Shown here: piece by piece, positions 24,486-33,335 of the stretch
Layout of the letters: every line of letters starts with the position of its first letter
Position numbering within the stretch: the first letter of the stretch is position 1
Assembly: GCA_002337385.1 (NCBI GenBank)
Contig: DDFY01000010.1
Span: forward strand, 15,191-79,190
DNA from: Erythrobacter sp. UBA1916
Lineage (GTDB): Bacteria; Pseudomonadota; Alphaproteobacteria; Sphingomonadales; Sphingomonadaceae
DNA: 64,000 nt
Reading direction: 5' to 3'
Position numbers and translations under genes: made by a program
Notes under the pieces: generated by a model
The model's database searches: none
Told to the model about the DNA's origin: nothing
The model's input: the letters and a program-made list of their open reading frames with translations, nothing else

Positions 24486-26834
24486 CTAGGCAGCTTCGCG
24501 CTTCATGCGCAGCAGTTTGCGCGCGTCTTCGGCCACCATCGGACGCCCGAAGTAATAGCCCTGAATCTTGTTGCAGCCCAACTCGCGGATCATCCGCGCC
24601 TGTTCCTTGTCCTCCACGCCCTCGGCGGTGGTGGTCATGTTCAGGCTCCGGGCCATGGCGACCACGGCATTGATAATGGCGACACTTTCCTGACTGCCCT
24701 CGCTCGCCCCGAGCACGAAGCTGCGATCGACCTTGATCGTGGAGAACCGCAAGGACCGCAGGTAACCGAGCGAGGAATAGCCGGTGCCGAAGTCGTCAAG
24801 CGCGACAGTGCAGCCGAGCGCGAGGATCTTCTCAAGCGTTTCGCGTGCGGTGCGCCCATCGCGCAGGAACACGCTTTCGGTGACCTCCACTTCGAGCCGC
24901 TGCGGCGGCAAGCCCGATTCGGCCAGGGCACGCACGACTTCGTCTGCGAAGTCCGGCTCCAGCAATTGCTCGCCTGACACGTTGACGGCGATCTTCACAT
25001 GGCTTGGCCACTTGGCCGCCTCGTGGCAGGCGTTTTGCAGCACCCAGTTGCCGATCGGAACAATCAGGCGGGTGTCTTCGGCCAGCGGGATGAACTTGAC
25101 CGGGCTGACCATGCCGTGTTCGCTGCTGTTCCAGCGCAGCAGAGCCTCGAAACTGACCACGTCCTCGCTGTTGGCATCGACCACCGGCTGGAAGTTGAGC
25201 TGCAGCTCGTTGTTGACGATGGCCTTGCGCAGACTGCCTTCAAGCACGCGCCGCTCCTCGGCTTCGGCATGGAGCGACGGCACGTAGCTGAAGTGGACGT
25301 TACCGCCCTCGTCCTTCGCCCGGTAAAGCGCGAGATCGGCGTTGCGCATGAGCGTCTCGACCGTCGACCCGTCGCGCGGGCCTACCGCAGAGCCAACACT
25401 GGCGCCGATAAACAACGTGTGATGATCGAGGTTGTAAGGCTTTGAAAGGCTGGTGATGATCGCCTCGCACAGGCGCTCGACATTGCCGATCTTGCCGGCA
25501 TCGCGGATCACCACGGCGAACTCGTCACCGCCAAGGCGGCCGCACATTTCACCCTCGCCGAGCACCGAGGCAAGCCGCTGTGCAACCTTGGCCAACAGCC
25601 TGTCGCCCATCTGGTGGCCAAGCGAATCGTTGATCGACTTGAAGCGATCGAGATCGATCATGAGGAAGGCACAGCGCGACTTCCACTGCTCGCAATAGCG
25701 CAGCGCGTCACCCAGCGCCTCGGTCAGCATCAGGCGGTTCGGCAGGCCCGAAAGCGTGTCGTAGCGGGCAAGGTAAGCGATCTTCTCGTCGCGGTCGCGC
25801 TGAACGGTGACGTCCGAGCCGACACCGCGGAATCCGCGGAAGACGCCCTTTTCATTGATGATCGGTGCACCCGATAGCTGCCACCAGCGGCGCCCCTCGG
25901 GCACTTCCACTTGCACCAGAAGATCAGAGAAGGTTTCGCGCCGCTTCAGATTTTCCGCGAGCTGGCGCAGGCCTTCGTCTTCACTATCGTCGCGCGGCAT
26001 ATCGCCCGCGATCAGGCGCAGGAGCCCCTCACCCTCAACTGCGGCACGATCGCGACCGAGCGCATAGGCAAAGCGCGGCGAAGGAGAGCGTATCTTGCGG
26101 TTGGTATCAATCTGCCACAGCCAGTCGGCTTCGTTGGCCTCGTGCTCGCGCAGCAGCAACGAGACGACCTCGTTCTTTTCCGCCACGCCCACTTCGGCAA
26201 TCCGCGCCGCAAGGTGTACCCGGCCCGTCGAAATCGCGCTGCCGACGGCGATGCTCGCAAAGGCCGTGCAGATCACCACGAAATACCACTCACCGGCAAG
26301 GGCGAAGGATATGGTGCCCGCGATCCCGGTCATGAAGCCGAACAGCGCAGGCCCGGCAGGTGCCGAACTCAAGGTCGTCGAAGCCCCCGCGACCAGCATG
26401 GCCATAATCGCCCAGAGGGCAAAGTGATCGACCAGATCCCCCTTCGGCACGAAGGCCAGGAGGGCGAAACTCCACAGACTCGCGTTCGCGCCGACGGCCA
26501 GCATGTGGCCCCAGAACTCGCTACGCTGCATGCGCCGACCACCGAGCTTGGTGAACTTGTAGTCGATCCGCACCAGGTTCAATATCGCGACCAGCTGGGC
26601 AAAGCCCCACAGGGCCAGCAGCGCGATGCTGATATGTTTGGAATAGAGCGAAATCGCCACCAGCGACGCGACGATGTTCGCCAGGCCGCGAGCAACCGCT
26701 TCCTTGTACAACGAGGAATATTGAAGACTGCGCAAGCGCGACCAGTCCCCTTCCTTGGTGTCCCAAAGGCCCAGAACCTGCACCGCGCTCAGGTGCAGCG
26801 GCAGTTTCGGCAGATCGGAATGTCCGTCACTCAC
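24486..26834 (-). CDS. Membrane GGDEF-EAL bifunctional cyclic-di-GMP enzyme
   Basis: The ~782-residue protein makes and/or breaks cyclic di-GMP. An N-terminal region with about five membrane helices (residues 40-200) is followed by a PAS-like domain (about 215-340, WLWQIDTNRKI and FRGVGSDVTVQRD). The GGDEF domain is intact (RLGGDEFAVVI near 434). The EAL domain is intact (SFEALLRW near 560, VTESVFL, DDFGTGYSSLGYL, AEGVEDKEQ), so both activities are possible. The start is uncertain: a GTG at 26834 is used, a TTG at 26879 is an alternative. Confidence 0.9.
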   Translation of the reverse strand: MSDGHSDLPKLPLHLSAVQVLGLWDTKEGDWSRLRSLQYSSLYKEAVARGLANIVASLVAISLYSKHISIALLALWGFAQLVAILNLVRIDYKFTKLGGRRMQRSEFWGHMLAVGANASLWSFALLAFVPKGDLVDHFALWAIMAMLVAGASTTLSSAPAGPALFGFMTGIAGTISFALAGEWYFVVICTAFASIAVGSAISTGRVHLAARIAEVGVAEKNEVVSLLLREHEANEADWLWQIDTNRKIRSPSPRFAYALGRDRAAVEGEGLLRLIAGDMPRDDSEDEGLRQLAENLKRRETFSDLLVQVEVPEGRRWWQLSGAPIINEKGVFRGFRGVGSDVTVQRDRDEKIAYLARYDTLSGLPNRLMLTEALGDALRYCEQWKSRCAFLMIDLDRFKSINDSLGHQMGDRLLAKVAQRLASVLGEGEMCGRLGGDEFAVVIRDAGKIGNVERLCEAIITSLSKPYNLDHHTLFIGASVGSAVGPRDGSTVETLMRNADLALYRAKDEGGNVHFSYVPSLHAEAEERRVLEGSLRKAIVNNELQLNFQPVVDANSEDVVSFEALLRWNSSEHGMVSPVKFIPLAEDTRLIVPIGNWVLQNACHEAAKWPSHVKIAVNVSGEQLLEPDFADEVVRALAESGLPPQRLEVEVTESVFLRDGRTARETLEKILALGCTVALDDFGTGYSSLGYLRSLRFSTIKVDRSFVLGASEGSQESVAIINAVVAMARSLNMTTTAEGVEDKEQARMIRELGCNKIQGYYFGRPMVAEDARKLLRMKREAA

Positions 26835-26902
26835 AAGATCCCAATAGGGACAATTGGTTAGTACCGCGTAAAGCGCCAACCTAGTGAATGACTAAACTCG
26901 GC

Positions 26903-28726
26903 CTACTCGACGGTCACCGACTTGGCGAGGTTTCTAGGCTGATCCACATCGGTCCCCTTGGCACAGGCGACGTGATAGGCGAGCAGCTGCACCGGCACCG
27001 CATAGACCAGCGGCGCGATCAACGGGTGGACCTTCGGCATCGGGATGGTGGCGATGCAGCCCTCTCCCGCCTGGGCAATGCCCTCGTCGTCAGAAATCAG
27101 GATCACCTGCCCGCCGCGCGCCTGCACCTCCTGCATGTTCGAAACCGTCTTCTCGAACAGCGGCCCCGACGGAGCCAGAACGATCACCGGCACCGTGTCG
27201 TCGATGAGCGCAATCGGCCCGTGCTTCATCTCGCCAGAAGCATAGCCTTCTGCGTGGATATAGCTGATTTCCTTCAGCTTTAGCGCACCCTCCAGCGCCA
27301 GCGGGAAGTCCGGACCCCGCCCGAGATAGAGCACGTCACGCGCCGGTGCGACGAGGTGTGCCATGGCGGCAATCGTCTCGTCGTGATCGAGCGCGGCGTT
27401 CAGCGCAGCAGGCGCTTCGAGCAGGTGGCGCACGATCTCGGCTTCTTCCTCGCGGTCGATTCGTCCCTTCTTGACCGCGAAATGGGCAGCCAGGGCAGCA
27501 AGCACGGCGAGCTGGCAGGTGAAGGCCTTGGTCGAGGCGACGCCGATTTCGGGCCCTGCGTGGGTCGGCAGCAACAGGTCAGCCTCGCGCGCCATTGAAC
27601 TGGTCGGCACGTTGACCACGGCAGCGATGACCTGTCCTTCGGTCTTGCAATGCTTCAGCGCCGCCAGCGTATCGGCCGTTTCGCCGCTCTGCGAGATGAA
27701 CAGCGCCAGCCCGCCCGGCTCAAGCACGGGCTCACGATAACGGAACTCGCTGGCGAAATCGATGTCGACCGGCACGCGGGCAAACTGCTCAAACCAGTAT
27801 TTCGCCACCATCCCGGCATAGTAAGACGTGCCGCAGGCAACGATCGTTATCCGGTTCACGGCGGAGATGTCGAAGTCGATCTGCGGCAGCGCGACCTGCT
27901 GTTCGACCGGGCGCAGATATGAGCGCAGCGTCTGGGCGACCACGGTCGGCTGCTCGAAGATCTCCTTCTGCATGAAGTGGCGATAGTTGCCCTTCTCGAT
28001 GGCAGCAGCCGAAGCGCCCGAGCGGGTCTGCTCGCGCTCGACCTGCGCACCGGTAACGTCGAAGATCTGCGCACCCTCGCGGGTGACGACCACCCAGTCG
28101 CCCTCCTCGAGATAGGTGATATCCTGCGTCAACGGCGCGAGCGCCAGCGCATCGGATCCGAGATAGGTCTCGCCATCGGCATGGCCCACCACCAGCGGCG
28201 AGCCAAGCCGCGCACCGATCAGCATATCGGGATAGTCGCGAAACTGGATCGCCAGCGCAAATGCCCCGCGCAGACGCGGCAGTACGGCCTGAACCGCCTC
28301 TTGCGGCGTCTTGCCCGCTTCGATCTCGCGGCTGACCAGATGGACGACGATCTCGGTGTCGGTCTCGCTCTCGAAGGTGCGCCCTTCGCCGCTCAGTTCC
28401 TCGCGCAGTTCGCGGAAGTTCTCGATGATGCCATTGTGCACCAGCGCGACCTGCGGCGTTGCGTGCGGGTGGGCATTGCTCTCGGTCGGTGCGCCGTGGG
28501 TGGCCCAGCGGGTATGGGCAATGCCCAGGGTACCCGGTGCGGGGTGCTGCTCCAGCTCAGCGACGAGGTTCAAAAGCTTGCCTTGCGCACGGCGGCGGAT
28601 CAGCTGGCCATCATGATAGGTGCATACCCCGGCACTGTCATAGCCGCGATACTCCATCCGCCGCAGCCCTTCGACGAGCCGCGGGGCGACTGGCTGGTTG
28701 CCCACGATGCCAATGATTCCGCACAT
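26903..28726 (-). CDS. glmS: Glutamine-fructose-6-phosphate aminotransferase
   Basis: GlmS makes glucosamine-6-phosphate, the entry to UDP-GlcNAc. The 607-residue enzyme starts MCGIIGIVGNQPVAPRL with catalytic Cys2, has the GATase domain to about residue 220 (HTRWATHGAPTESNAHPH, VHNGIIENF), and two SIS domains (IVACGTSYYAGMVAKYWFE, LFISQSGETADTLAAL, LYLGRGPDFPLALEGALKLKEISYIHAEGYASGEMKHG). It ends DQPRNLAKSVTVE. GGAG lies seven bases before the ATG. It follows glmU and a lipoprotein on the same strand. Confidence 0.98.
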   Translation of the reverse strand: MCGIIGIVGNQPVAPRLVEGLRRMEYRGYDSAGVCTYHDGQLIRRRAQGKLLNLVAELEQHPAPGTLGIAHTRWATHGAPTESNAHPHATPQVALVHNGIIENFRELREELSGEGRTFESETDTEIVVHLVSREIEAGKTPQEAVQAVLPRLRGAFALAIQFRDYPDMLIGARLGSPLVVGHADGETYLGSDALALAPLTQDITYLEEGDWVVVTREGAQIFDVTGAQVEREQTRSGASAAAIEKGNYRHFMQKEIFEQPTVVAQTLRSYLRPVEQQVALPQIDFDISAVNRITIVACGTSYYAGMVAKYWFEQFARVPVDIDFASEFRYREPVLEPGGLALFISQSGETADTLAALKHCKTEGQVIAAVVNVPTSSMAREADLLLPTHAGPEIGVASTKAFTCQLAVLAALAAHFAVKKGRIDREEEAEIVRHLLEAPAALNAALDHDETIAAMAHLVAPARDVLYLGRGPDFPLALEGALKLKEISYIHAEGYASGEMKHGPIALIDDTVPVIVLAPSGPLFEKTVSNMQEVQARGGQVILISDDEGIAQAGEGCIATIPMPKVHPLIAPLVYAVPVQLLAYHVACAKGTDVDQPRNLAKSVTVE

Positions 28727-28832
28727 TTGAGAACTCCAGAGCTATGAATTACCGGGCAACGAGAAGGAGGCTAGCCGCAAAGTCCTTTCGGTCTTGCTTC
28801 TAAGCTGCGCAACCTCTTCGACGTTGCCAAGC

Positions 28833-29492
28833 CTACGGTGTGTCGTAAGTGAACAGATCGTTGGCTTCAGCCAGATGGGCTTGCGCGGCGTCGATATTGA
28901 TCGGCTGAAGCGCGCTGCCATCACAGGCGAGGTTGGCCGCAATCTTGTTCGAACGTAGCACCATGACACCATCGGTCATGGCGGGATTGTTGGGTTCGCC
29001 GGCGGTAAAGTTGGTCCGCACGACCTTGCTGTAAACGACGTAGCGCACGTCGCCGATGGCGAAACTCAACTGCGCTTCGCCCCCGCCTGAATAGGGCACC
29101 GAGGCCCATTCGATCTGGCCGTTGCCGTCAGTCGGCCACACCAGCTCGGGCGCCGCGTTAGGACGACCGAAGCGATACTGCGCGAATTCTCCGTCGCCCC
29201 CCTTCGCGAGGCACACCGATGCAATCTTGCCTCCACGCACTGTACAGCTGAACACCGGTGTTTCCTTAGCACCGCACAATGTCGTGGCCTCGTCCCCATC
29301 CGAAGCGACAGCAACGGAGCCCTCGTCTTTCTGCTCCACAGTATCCTCGCGCAGTGCGTCAGGATCGCCTGACGGCGTTGCCAGCGTAGGCTCAGAGGGA
29401 TTTTCTGCCTCGCTCGAGCAAGCCCCCATCAGAAATGCAGAGAGGCTGCTCACGAAGACCAGCCGAAGCGTCGAACCAAATGATTTTTGCAT
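28833..29492 (-). CDS. Hypothetical lipoprotein between glmU and glmS
   Basis: The 219-residue protein has an N-terminal signal with lipobox LMGAC, so Cys25 is the likely lipidated residue. A Ser/Glu/Pro-rich linker follows, then a compact domain with three Cys (LCGAKETPVFSCTVRGGKIASVCLAKG). I recognise no family. Its ATG follows the glmU stop after a single base (TAGtATG), so it is translationally coupled to glmU, and no separate strong binding site is seen. A periplasmic or outer-membrane role is inferred from the lipobox only. Confidence 0.82.
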   Translation of the reverse strand: MQKSFGSTLRLVFVSSLSAFLMGACSSEAENPSEPTLATPSGDPDALREDTVEQKDEGSVAVASDGDEATTLCGAKETPVFSCTVRGGKIASVCLAKGGDGEFAQYRFGRPNAAPELVWPTDGNGQIEWASVPYSGGGEAQLSFAIGDVRYVVYSKVVRTNFTAGEPNNPAMTDGVMVLRSNKIAANLACDGSALQPINIDAAQAHLAEANDLFTYDTP

Positions 29493-29493
29493 A

Positions 29494-30852
29494 CTATTTG
29501 CCCGACGGTTCCTTCTTCTTCTTTTTCATCGCGTCGTGGAAACGGTCTGCCCAGCCCGGCTTCACCAATTGATCGGCACGCACCATGCGCAGTTCGCCGT
29601 CAGCCACGTCGCGGCTGACCGCGCTGCCCGCTGCGACAATCGCATCCGCGCCAATCGTCACCGGTGCAATCAACGCCGAGTTCGAGCCGACGAAGGCACG
29701 CGGGCCAATCGTGGTCTTGTGTTTGAAATAGCCATCATAGTTGCAGGTGATCGTGCCCGCGCCGATATTCGCGCGCTCACCCACCGTGGCATCGCCAAGA
29801 TAGGTCAGATGGTTGGCCTTGGCTCCCGCGCCGAGCGTGGCGTTCTTGATCTCGACGAAGTTGCCGACCTTGCTGCCCGTTTCCAGCTTTGCGCCAGGGC
29901 GCAGGCGGGCATAGGGGCCGACCTCGACATCCTCGCCCACGCTCGCGCCCTCAAGGTGCGAAAAGGCGCGAATGCGCGCGCCGCGCGCCACTGTCACGCC
30001 GGGTCCGAACACCACGTTCTGCTCCACCACCACGTCAGCGGCGACCTCGGTGTCCCAGCTGAAGAACACCGTTTCGGGCGCGCGCAGGGTCACGCCATCG
30101 GCCATGGCCTCCTCGCGCTTCAGCTGCTGCCATTGCGCTTCGGCAGCGGCCAGTTCCGCGCGGCTGTTGATCCCGGCGACCTCGTCGGGCGTGTCGGTGG
30201 TGACGACCGCGCAGGGGCGGCCATCGGCAATCGCGATGTTCACGATATCGGGGAGGTAGAACTCGGCCTGCGCATTATCGTTGCCGACCCGCGCCAGCAA
30301 CGCGAACAACTCGTCCGCCCGCGCGGCCAGAAGCCCTGAGTTGCACAGGGTGCAGGCGCGCTCGTCCTCACTTGCGTCCTTGTATTCGACCATCTTGGAG
30401 ATCGCGCCCGCCTCATCGGCGATCACCCGGCCATAGCGTAGCGCATCGTCGGGTTCGAAGCCCAGCACCACTGCGGCGGGCGCATCGTCAGCCTCAAGCC
30501 GCGCGATCATCGCTTGCATCGTGGCGGTGCGCACAAAGGGCACGTCGCCATAGAGCACCAGCACGATGCCCGAAAACCCGGCCAGCGCACTTTGCGCCTG
30601 CTGCACGGCATGGCCAGTGCCCAGTTGTGGCTCCTGCACCGCGAAGGCCGACCGTTCGCCCAGCTTCTGCTGCACCTGTTCGCGCGCTTCGCCCACCACG
30701 GTCACCAGCTGCTCCGGCCCGAGCGCCTCAACGCTGGCCAGCAGATGATCGATCATCGCGCGTCCAGCAATCTCGTGCAGCACCTTGTGGCGCGCGCTTT
30801 TCATGCGTGTGCCCTTGCCGGCGGCGAGGACAATGGCGGCGATCGACGTCAT
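29494..30852 (-). CDS. glmU: Bifunctional GlmU: N-acetylglucosamine-1-P uridyltransferase and glucosamine-1-P acetyltransferase
   Basis: GlmU acetylates GlcN-1-P and couples it to UTP. The 452-residue protein has the pyrophosphorylase loop LAAGKGTRMKSARHKVLHEIAG, GTGHAVQQA and LYGDVPFV in the first half. A left-handed beta-helix acetyltransferase half begins near residue 230, with RPGAKLETGSKVGNFVEIKNATLG and HLTYLGDATVGERANIGAGTITCNYDGY. The C-terminus is basic (KKKKKEPSGK). GGAG lies ten bases before the ATG. It heads the glmU-lipoprotein-glmS unit. Confidence 0.98.
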   Translation of the reverse strand: MTSIAAIVLAAGKGTRMKSARHKVLHEIAGRAMIDHLLASVEALGPEQLVTVVGEAREQVQQKLGERSAFAVQEPQLGTGHAVQQAQSALAGFSGIVLVLYGDVPFVRTATMQAMIARLEADDAPAAVVLGFEPDDALRYGRVIADEAGAISKMVEYKDASEDERACTLCNSGLLAARADELFALLARVGNDNAQAEFYLPDIVNIAIADGRPCAVVTTDTPDEVAGINSRAELAAAEAQWQQLKREEAMADGVTLRAPETVFFSWDTEVAADVVVEQNVVFGPGVTVARGARIRAFSHLEGASVGEDVEVGPYARLRPGAKLETGSKVGNFVEIKNATLGAGAKANHLTYLGDATVGERANIGAGTITCNYDGYFKHKTTIGPRAFVGSNSALIAPVTIGADAIVAAGSAVSRDVADGELRMVRADQLVKPGWADRFHDAMKKKKKEPSGK

Positions 30853-30927
30853 GTAGCTTTCTCCTTATCGGCGGCCATGCCATCAAACCATTGCGGTTTC
30901 CACCGGCCTTCGCCACATGCCCCACGC

Positions 30928-31602
30928 ATGAGCGATTTTCCTTTCGACACCATCCTGTTCGACCTCGACGGCACCCTCCTCGATTCCAACCGCGACCTTG
31001 CTCCGGCGGTCAATCACGCGCTGGCATATGCAGGGTACGAGCCTGTGGCCGAAAGCGAGATTCGCAACTACATCGGCGGCGGCGCATCGCTGATGCTCAG
31101 GCGCGCGCTTGAAGCCAAGGGCGAGCTGCCGAGCAAAGAGCGCATGGCCGAGCTGACCAATGTGCTGCTCGAACACTACTGGGCGCATATTGCCGATAAC
31201 ACCGTGCCCTTTGAAGGGGTTATCGCCACACTCGAAGAGCTGGCCGCAAAGGGCTGCAAGCTCGCGGTTTGCACCAACAAGCTGGAAAAGCCCGCTCGCC
31301 AGCTGATCGAGGCGCTCGGCCTGACGCACCACTTTACCGCGATCTACGGCGGCGACAGTTGCGGTCCGGATGGCGCCAAGCCCAAGCCCGACATTCTGCT
31401 CGCCGCGATCAAGGACTGCGGCGGCAGCCGTGCAGCCATGGTCGGCGATTCGACCTATGACGTGCGTGCCGCGCGCAATGCCGGGGTGCCCGTGGTGGCG
31501 CTCAGCTTCGGCTATCACGATGTGCCGGTGGATCAGCTTGGCGGTGACGTGCTGATCGACCACTTTAGCGATCTGATCCCCGCGCTCGAAAAGTTGGCCT
31601 AG
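30928..31602 (+). CDS. gph: Phosphoglycolate phosphatase-like HAD hydrolase
   Basis: Gph removes phosphate from 2-phosphoglycolate; related HAD enzymes may act on other sugar phosphates. The 224-residue protein has motif I DLDGTLLDSNRDL (catalytic Asp pair near residues 12-14), the cap domain with IGGGASLMLRRAL, motif II VCTNK, and motifs III/IV KPKPDILLAAI and MVGDSTYDVRAARNAG. It is divergent from glmU. Its TAG shares four bases with the tail-to-tail DUF2794 gene. Confidence 0.88.
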   Translation: MSDFPFDTILFDLDGTLLDSNRDLAPAVNHALAYAGYEPVAESEIRNYIGGGASLMLRRALEAKGELPSKERMAELTNVLLEHYWAHIADNTVPFEGVIATLEELAAKGCKLAVCTNKLEKPARQLIEALGLTHHFTAIYGGDSCGPDGAKPKPDILLAAIKDCGGSRAAMVGDSTYDVRAARNAGVPVVALSFGYHDVPVDQLGGDVLIDHFSDLIPALEKLA

Positions 31603-31958
31603 TCCTCGACCGCCTTCACTAGCCGCCGTTCAAGCGGGGCGAGCACACCGGCCAGTTCGTGCCCGCGCTTCAGCACTTGGCCATGTTCACCGAACAGCGC
31701 CCACATGCCCTGCCGCTGGCGCAGCGCCGGGCGTTTCTCGATCCGCATCTGCGGCATGTCAGCAGTGCGGCGGAAGGCCGCAAAGCTGGCGCAGTCTTTG
31801 GAGAAATCCATCGCATAGTCGCGCCATTCGCCAGCTGCGACCATCCGGCCATAAAGATCGAGGATACGGGTGAGTTCGAGCCGGTCAAACCCGACCTGCG
31901 ACGGTTGGCGACCGCCCGGGAAAGGTACAATGGTGGACCCGCTGCCGCCAGGCTGCAT
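31599..31958 (-). CDS. DUF2794 family protein
   Basis: The 119-residue protein matches the small alphaproteobacterial DUF2794 family by memory of pattern. After a variable start it reads FDRLELTRILDLYGRMVAAGEWRDYAMDF, then PQMRIEKRPALRQRQGMWALFGEHGQVLKRGHEL. It is soluble with no signal peptide, and function is unknown. Its ATG overlaps the cysE stop as ATGA, so it is probably co-translated with cysE. Its stop interlocks with the stop of gph. Confidence 0.85.
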   Translation of the reverse strand: MQPGGSGSTIVPFPGGRQPSQVGFDRLELTRILDLYGRMVAAGEWRDYAMDFSKDCASFAAFRRTADMPQMRIEKRPALRQRQGMWALFGEHGQVLKRGHELAGVLAPLERRLVKAVED

Positions 31959-32668
31959 CAGCTATCAGTGCCGCTCTTGCGCGCCTTTTGCGGCTCCCGC
32001 TCGGCAGCCAGGGCCTCGACGAGCTGGCGCAGTTCGGCAACCTCGGCCTCAAGCTCCTTAACCCGCTTGTTCTGCCCGGAATCGCGCAGATCTTCGCACG
32101 GCTCCTCACACGGGGTGCCATAGGGGATGAACTCACGCAGCCATGTTTCCGCCGGAACCAGCGTGGAGCGAGCCTTGAGCCCGATCATCGTCGCGCCTTC
32201 GGGCACATCGTCAGTTACCACCGCGTTCGCGCCCACACGCGCACGTTCACCAACCGTGATCGGGCCGATGATCTGCGCGCCGGCACCGATGATGACATTG
32301 TCGCACAGCGTCGGGTGGCGCTTGCCGCCCTTGCCATTAGTGGGGTTCGTGCCGCCCAAGGTAACGCACTGGTAAATCGTCACATTGTCGCCGATCACGG
32401 CCGTTTCGCCGATTACGGTGAAGCCATGGTCGATGAAGAAGTGCCTGCCGATGGTGGCGCCGGGATGGATGTCGATCGCGGTCATCCAGCGGGCCGTGTG
32501 GTTCACCAGCCGGGCGAGGAAGAACATCTCCGCCTCGAACAACCAGTGTGCCACGCGATGAAGCGCCAGCGCCCAGAAGCCGGGATAGAGCAGGATTTCC
32601 CAGCGCGAGCGCGGCGCCGGGTCACGCGCACGGACCGAGTCCAGATAGGAAATCAGACGGTCAAACAT
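31958..32668 (-). CDS. cysE: Serine O-acetyltransferase
   Basis: The enzyme acetylates serine for cysteine synthesis. The 236-residue protein has a helical start (RWEILLYPGFWALALHRVAHWLF) and the left-handed hexapeptide helix IDIHPGATIGRHFFIDHGFTVIGETAVIGDN, then the loop GGTNPTNGKGGKRHPTLCDNVIIGAGAQIIGPI. This is the EpsC/CysE short form. A coiled-coil tail follows (RVKELEAEVAELRQLVEALAAERE). It overlaps DUF2794 downstream. Confidence 0.94.
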   Translation of the reverse strand: MFDRLISYLDSVRARDPAPRSRWEILLYPGFWALALHRVAHWLFEAEMFFLARLVNHTARWMTAIDIHPGATIGRHFFIDHGFTVIGETAVIGDNVTIYQCVTLGGTNPTNGKGGKRHPTLCDNVIIGAGAQIIGPITVGERARVGANAVVTDDVPEGATMIGLKARSTLVPAETWLREFIPYGTPCEEPCEDLRDSGQNKRVKELEAEVAELRQLVEALAAEREPQKARKSGTDS

Positions 32669-32708
32669 AGTCAGGTCAGTTTCTCACCAAAATCTCTGGC
32701 GGGCAAGG

Positions 32709-33317
32709 TCATAGCATTCGCGGTTCCTGCGGACCGTTAACTTCCTCAAGTGCAGCACGCCAGATTCCGAGCGTAGGTGGGGTCTTTCGCTCAAGAGACA
32801 AGCGATCAATCGCCAGCACCAGCCGTTCAAGCTCGGCCCACGAGCGACCCGCACGCGGCACCAGATAGTCCGCCGCACCCGGCCCCAGCGTAAGCCCGCG
32901 TTCAAGCGCCAGCGAATTGATGAGATCGGCGGCCATCTCGTCGTCGGGTTGGCCTATCTCCAGTTGGAGAGCCGCGCCCAGCCGCGAACGCAGGTCGGGC
33001 AAGGCGATCTCCCATGGCGGCGTGCCGCCCACGATCAGCAGCGGTGTGCCCGCCTCCTGGGCACGGTTCCAGCGGTGAAAGATCGCATCCTCGGGCAGCC
33101 CTTGCGCATCGTCGATGGCCTCGCCCTGCCCGCTGTCGGCAAACCAGCGCGCCAGCAGGCTCTTGCCCGAACGCGCCGGCCCGGTGAGCACGGCAGTGCG
33201 AAACGGCCAGGAACCGGGCGCGGACAACGCTTCGGCCACGCGCGCATTGGCATTGCCGATAACGATGGAGGCAGGCCCGCTGGAACGGGGGCTTAACGGA
33301 AGGGCGATCTGCTGCAT
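32709..33317 (-). CDS. hdaA: HdaA/DnaA-like regulatory ATPase
   Basis: HdaA, with the beta clamp, inactivates DnaA-ATP after initiation. The 202-residue protein has an N-terminal clamp-binding-like QIALPL, a weak Walker A (LTGPARSGKSLLARWF) and the AAA+ segments LLIVGGTPPWEIALPDLRSRLGAALQLEI and a helical lid. It lacks the DnaA DNA-binding domain, as expected for Hda. GAGG lies before the ATG. It follows a DUF2066-like gene, as in Pseudomonas (from memory). Confidence 0.88.
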   Translation of the reverse strand: MQQIALPLSPRSSGPASIVIGNANARVAEALSAPGSWPFRTAVLTGPARSGKSLLARWFADSGQGEAIDDAQGLPEDAIFHRWNRAQEAGTPLLIVGGTPPWEIALPDLRSRLGAALQLEIGQPDDEMAADLINSLALERGLTLGPGAADYLVPRAGRSWAELERLVLAIDRLSLERKTPPTLGIWRAALEEVNGPQEPRML

Positions 33318-33335
33318 GGCCGGGCTGCCTCGCGG

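Noticed and set aside
28727..28832. Possible glmS ribozyme or riboswitch near glmS
   Set aside because: The region before glmS is the end of the lipoprotein gene and 106 bases with no conserved catalytic core that I can recognise.
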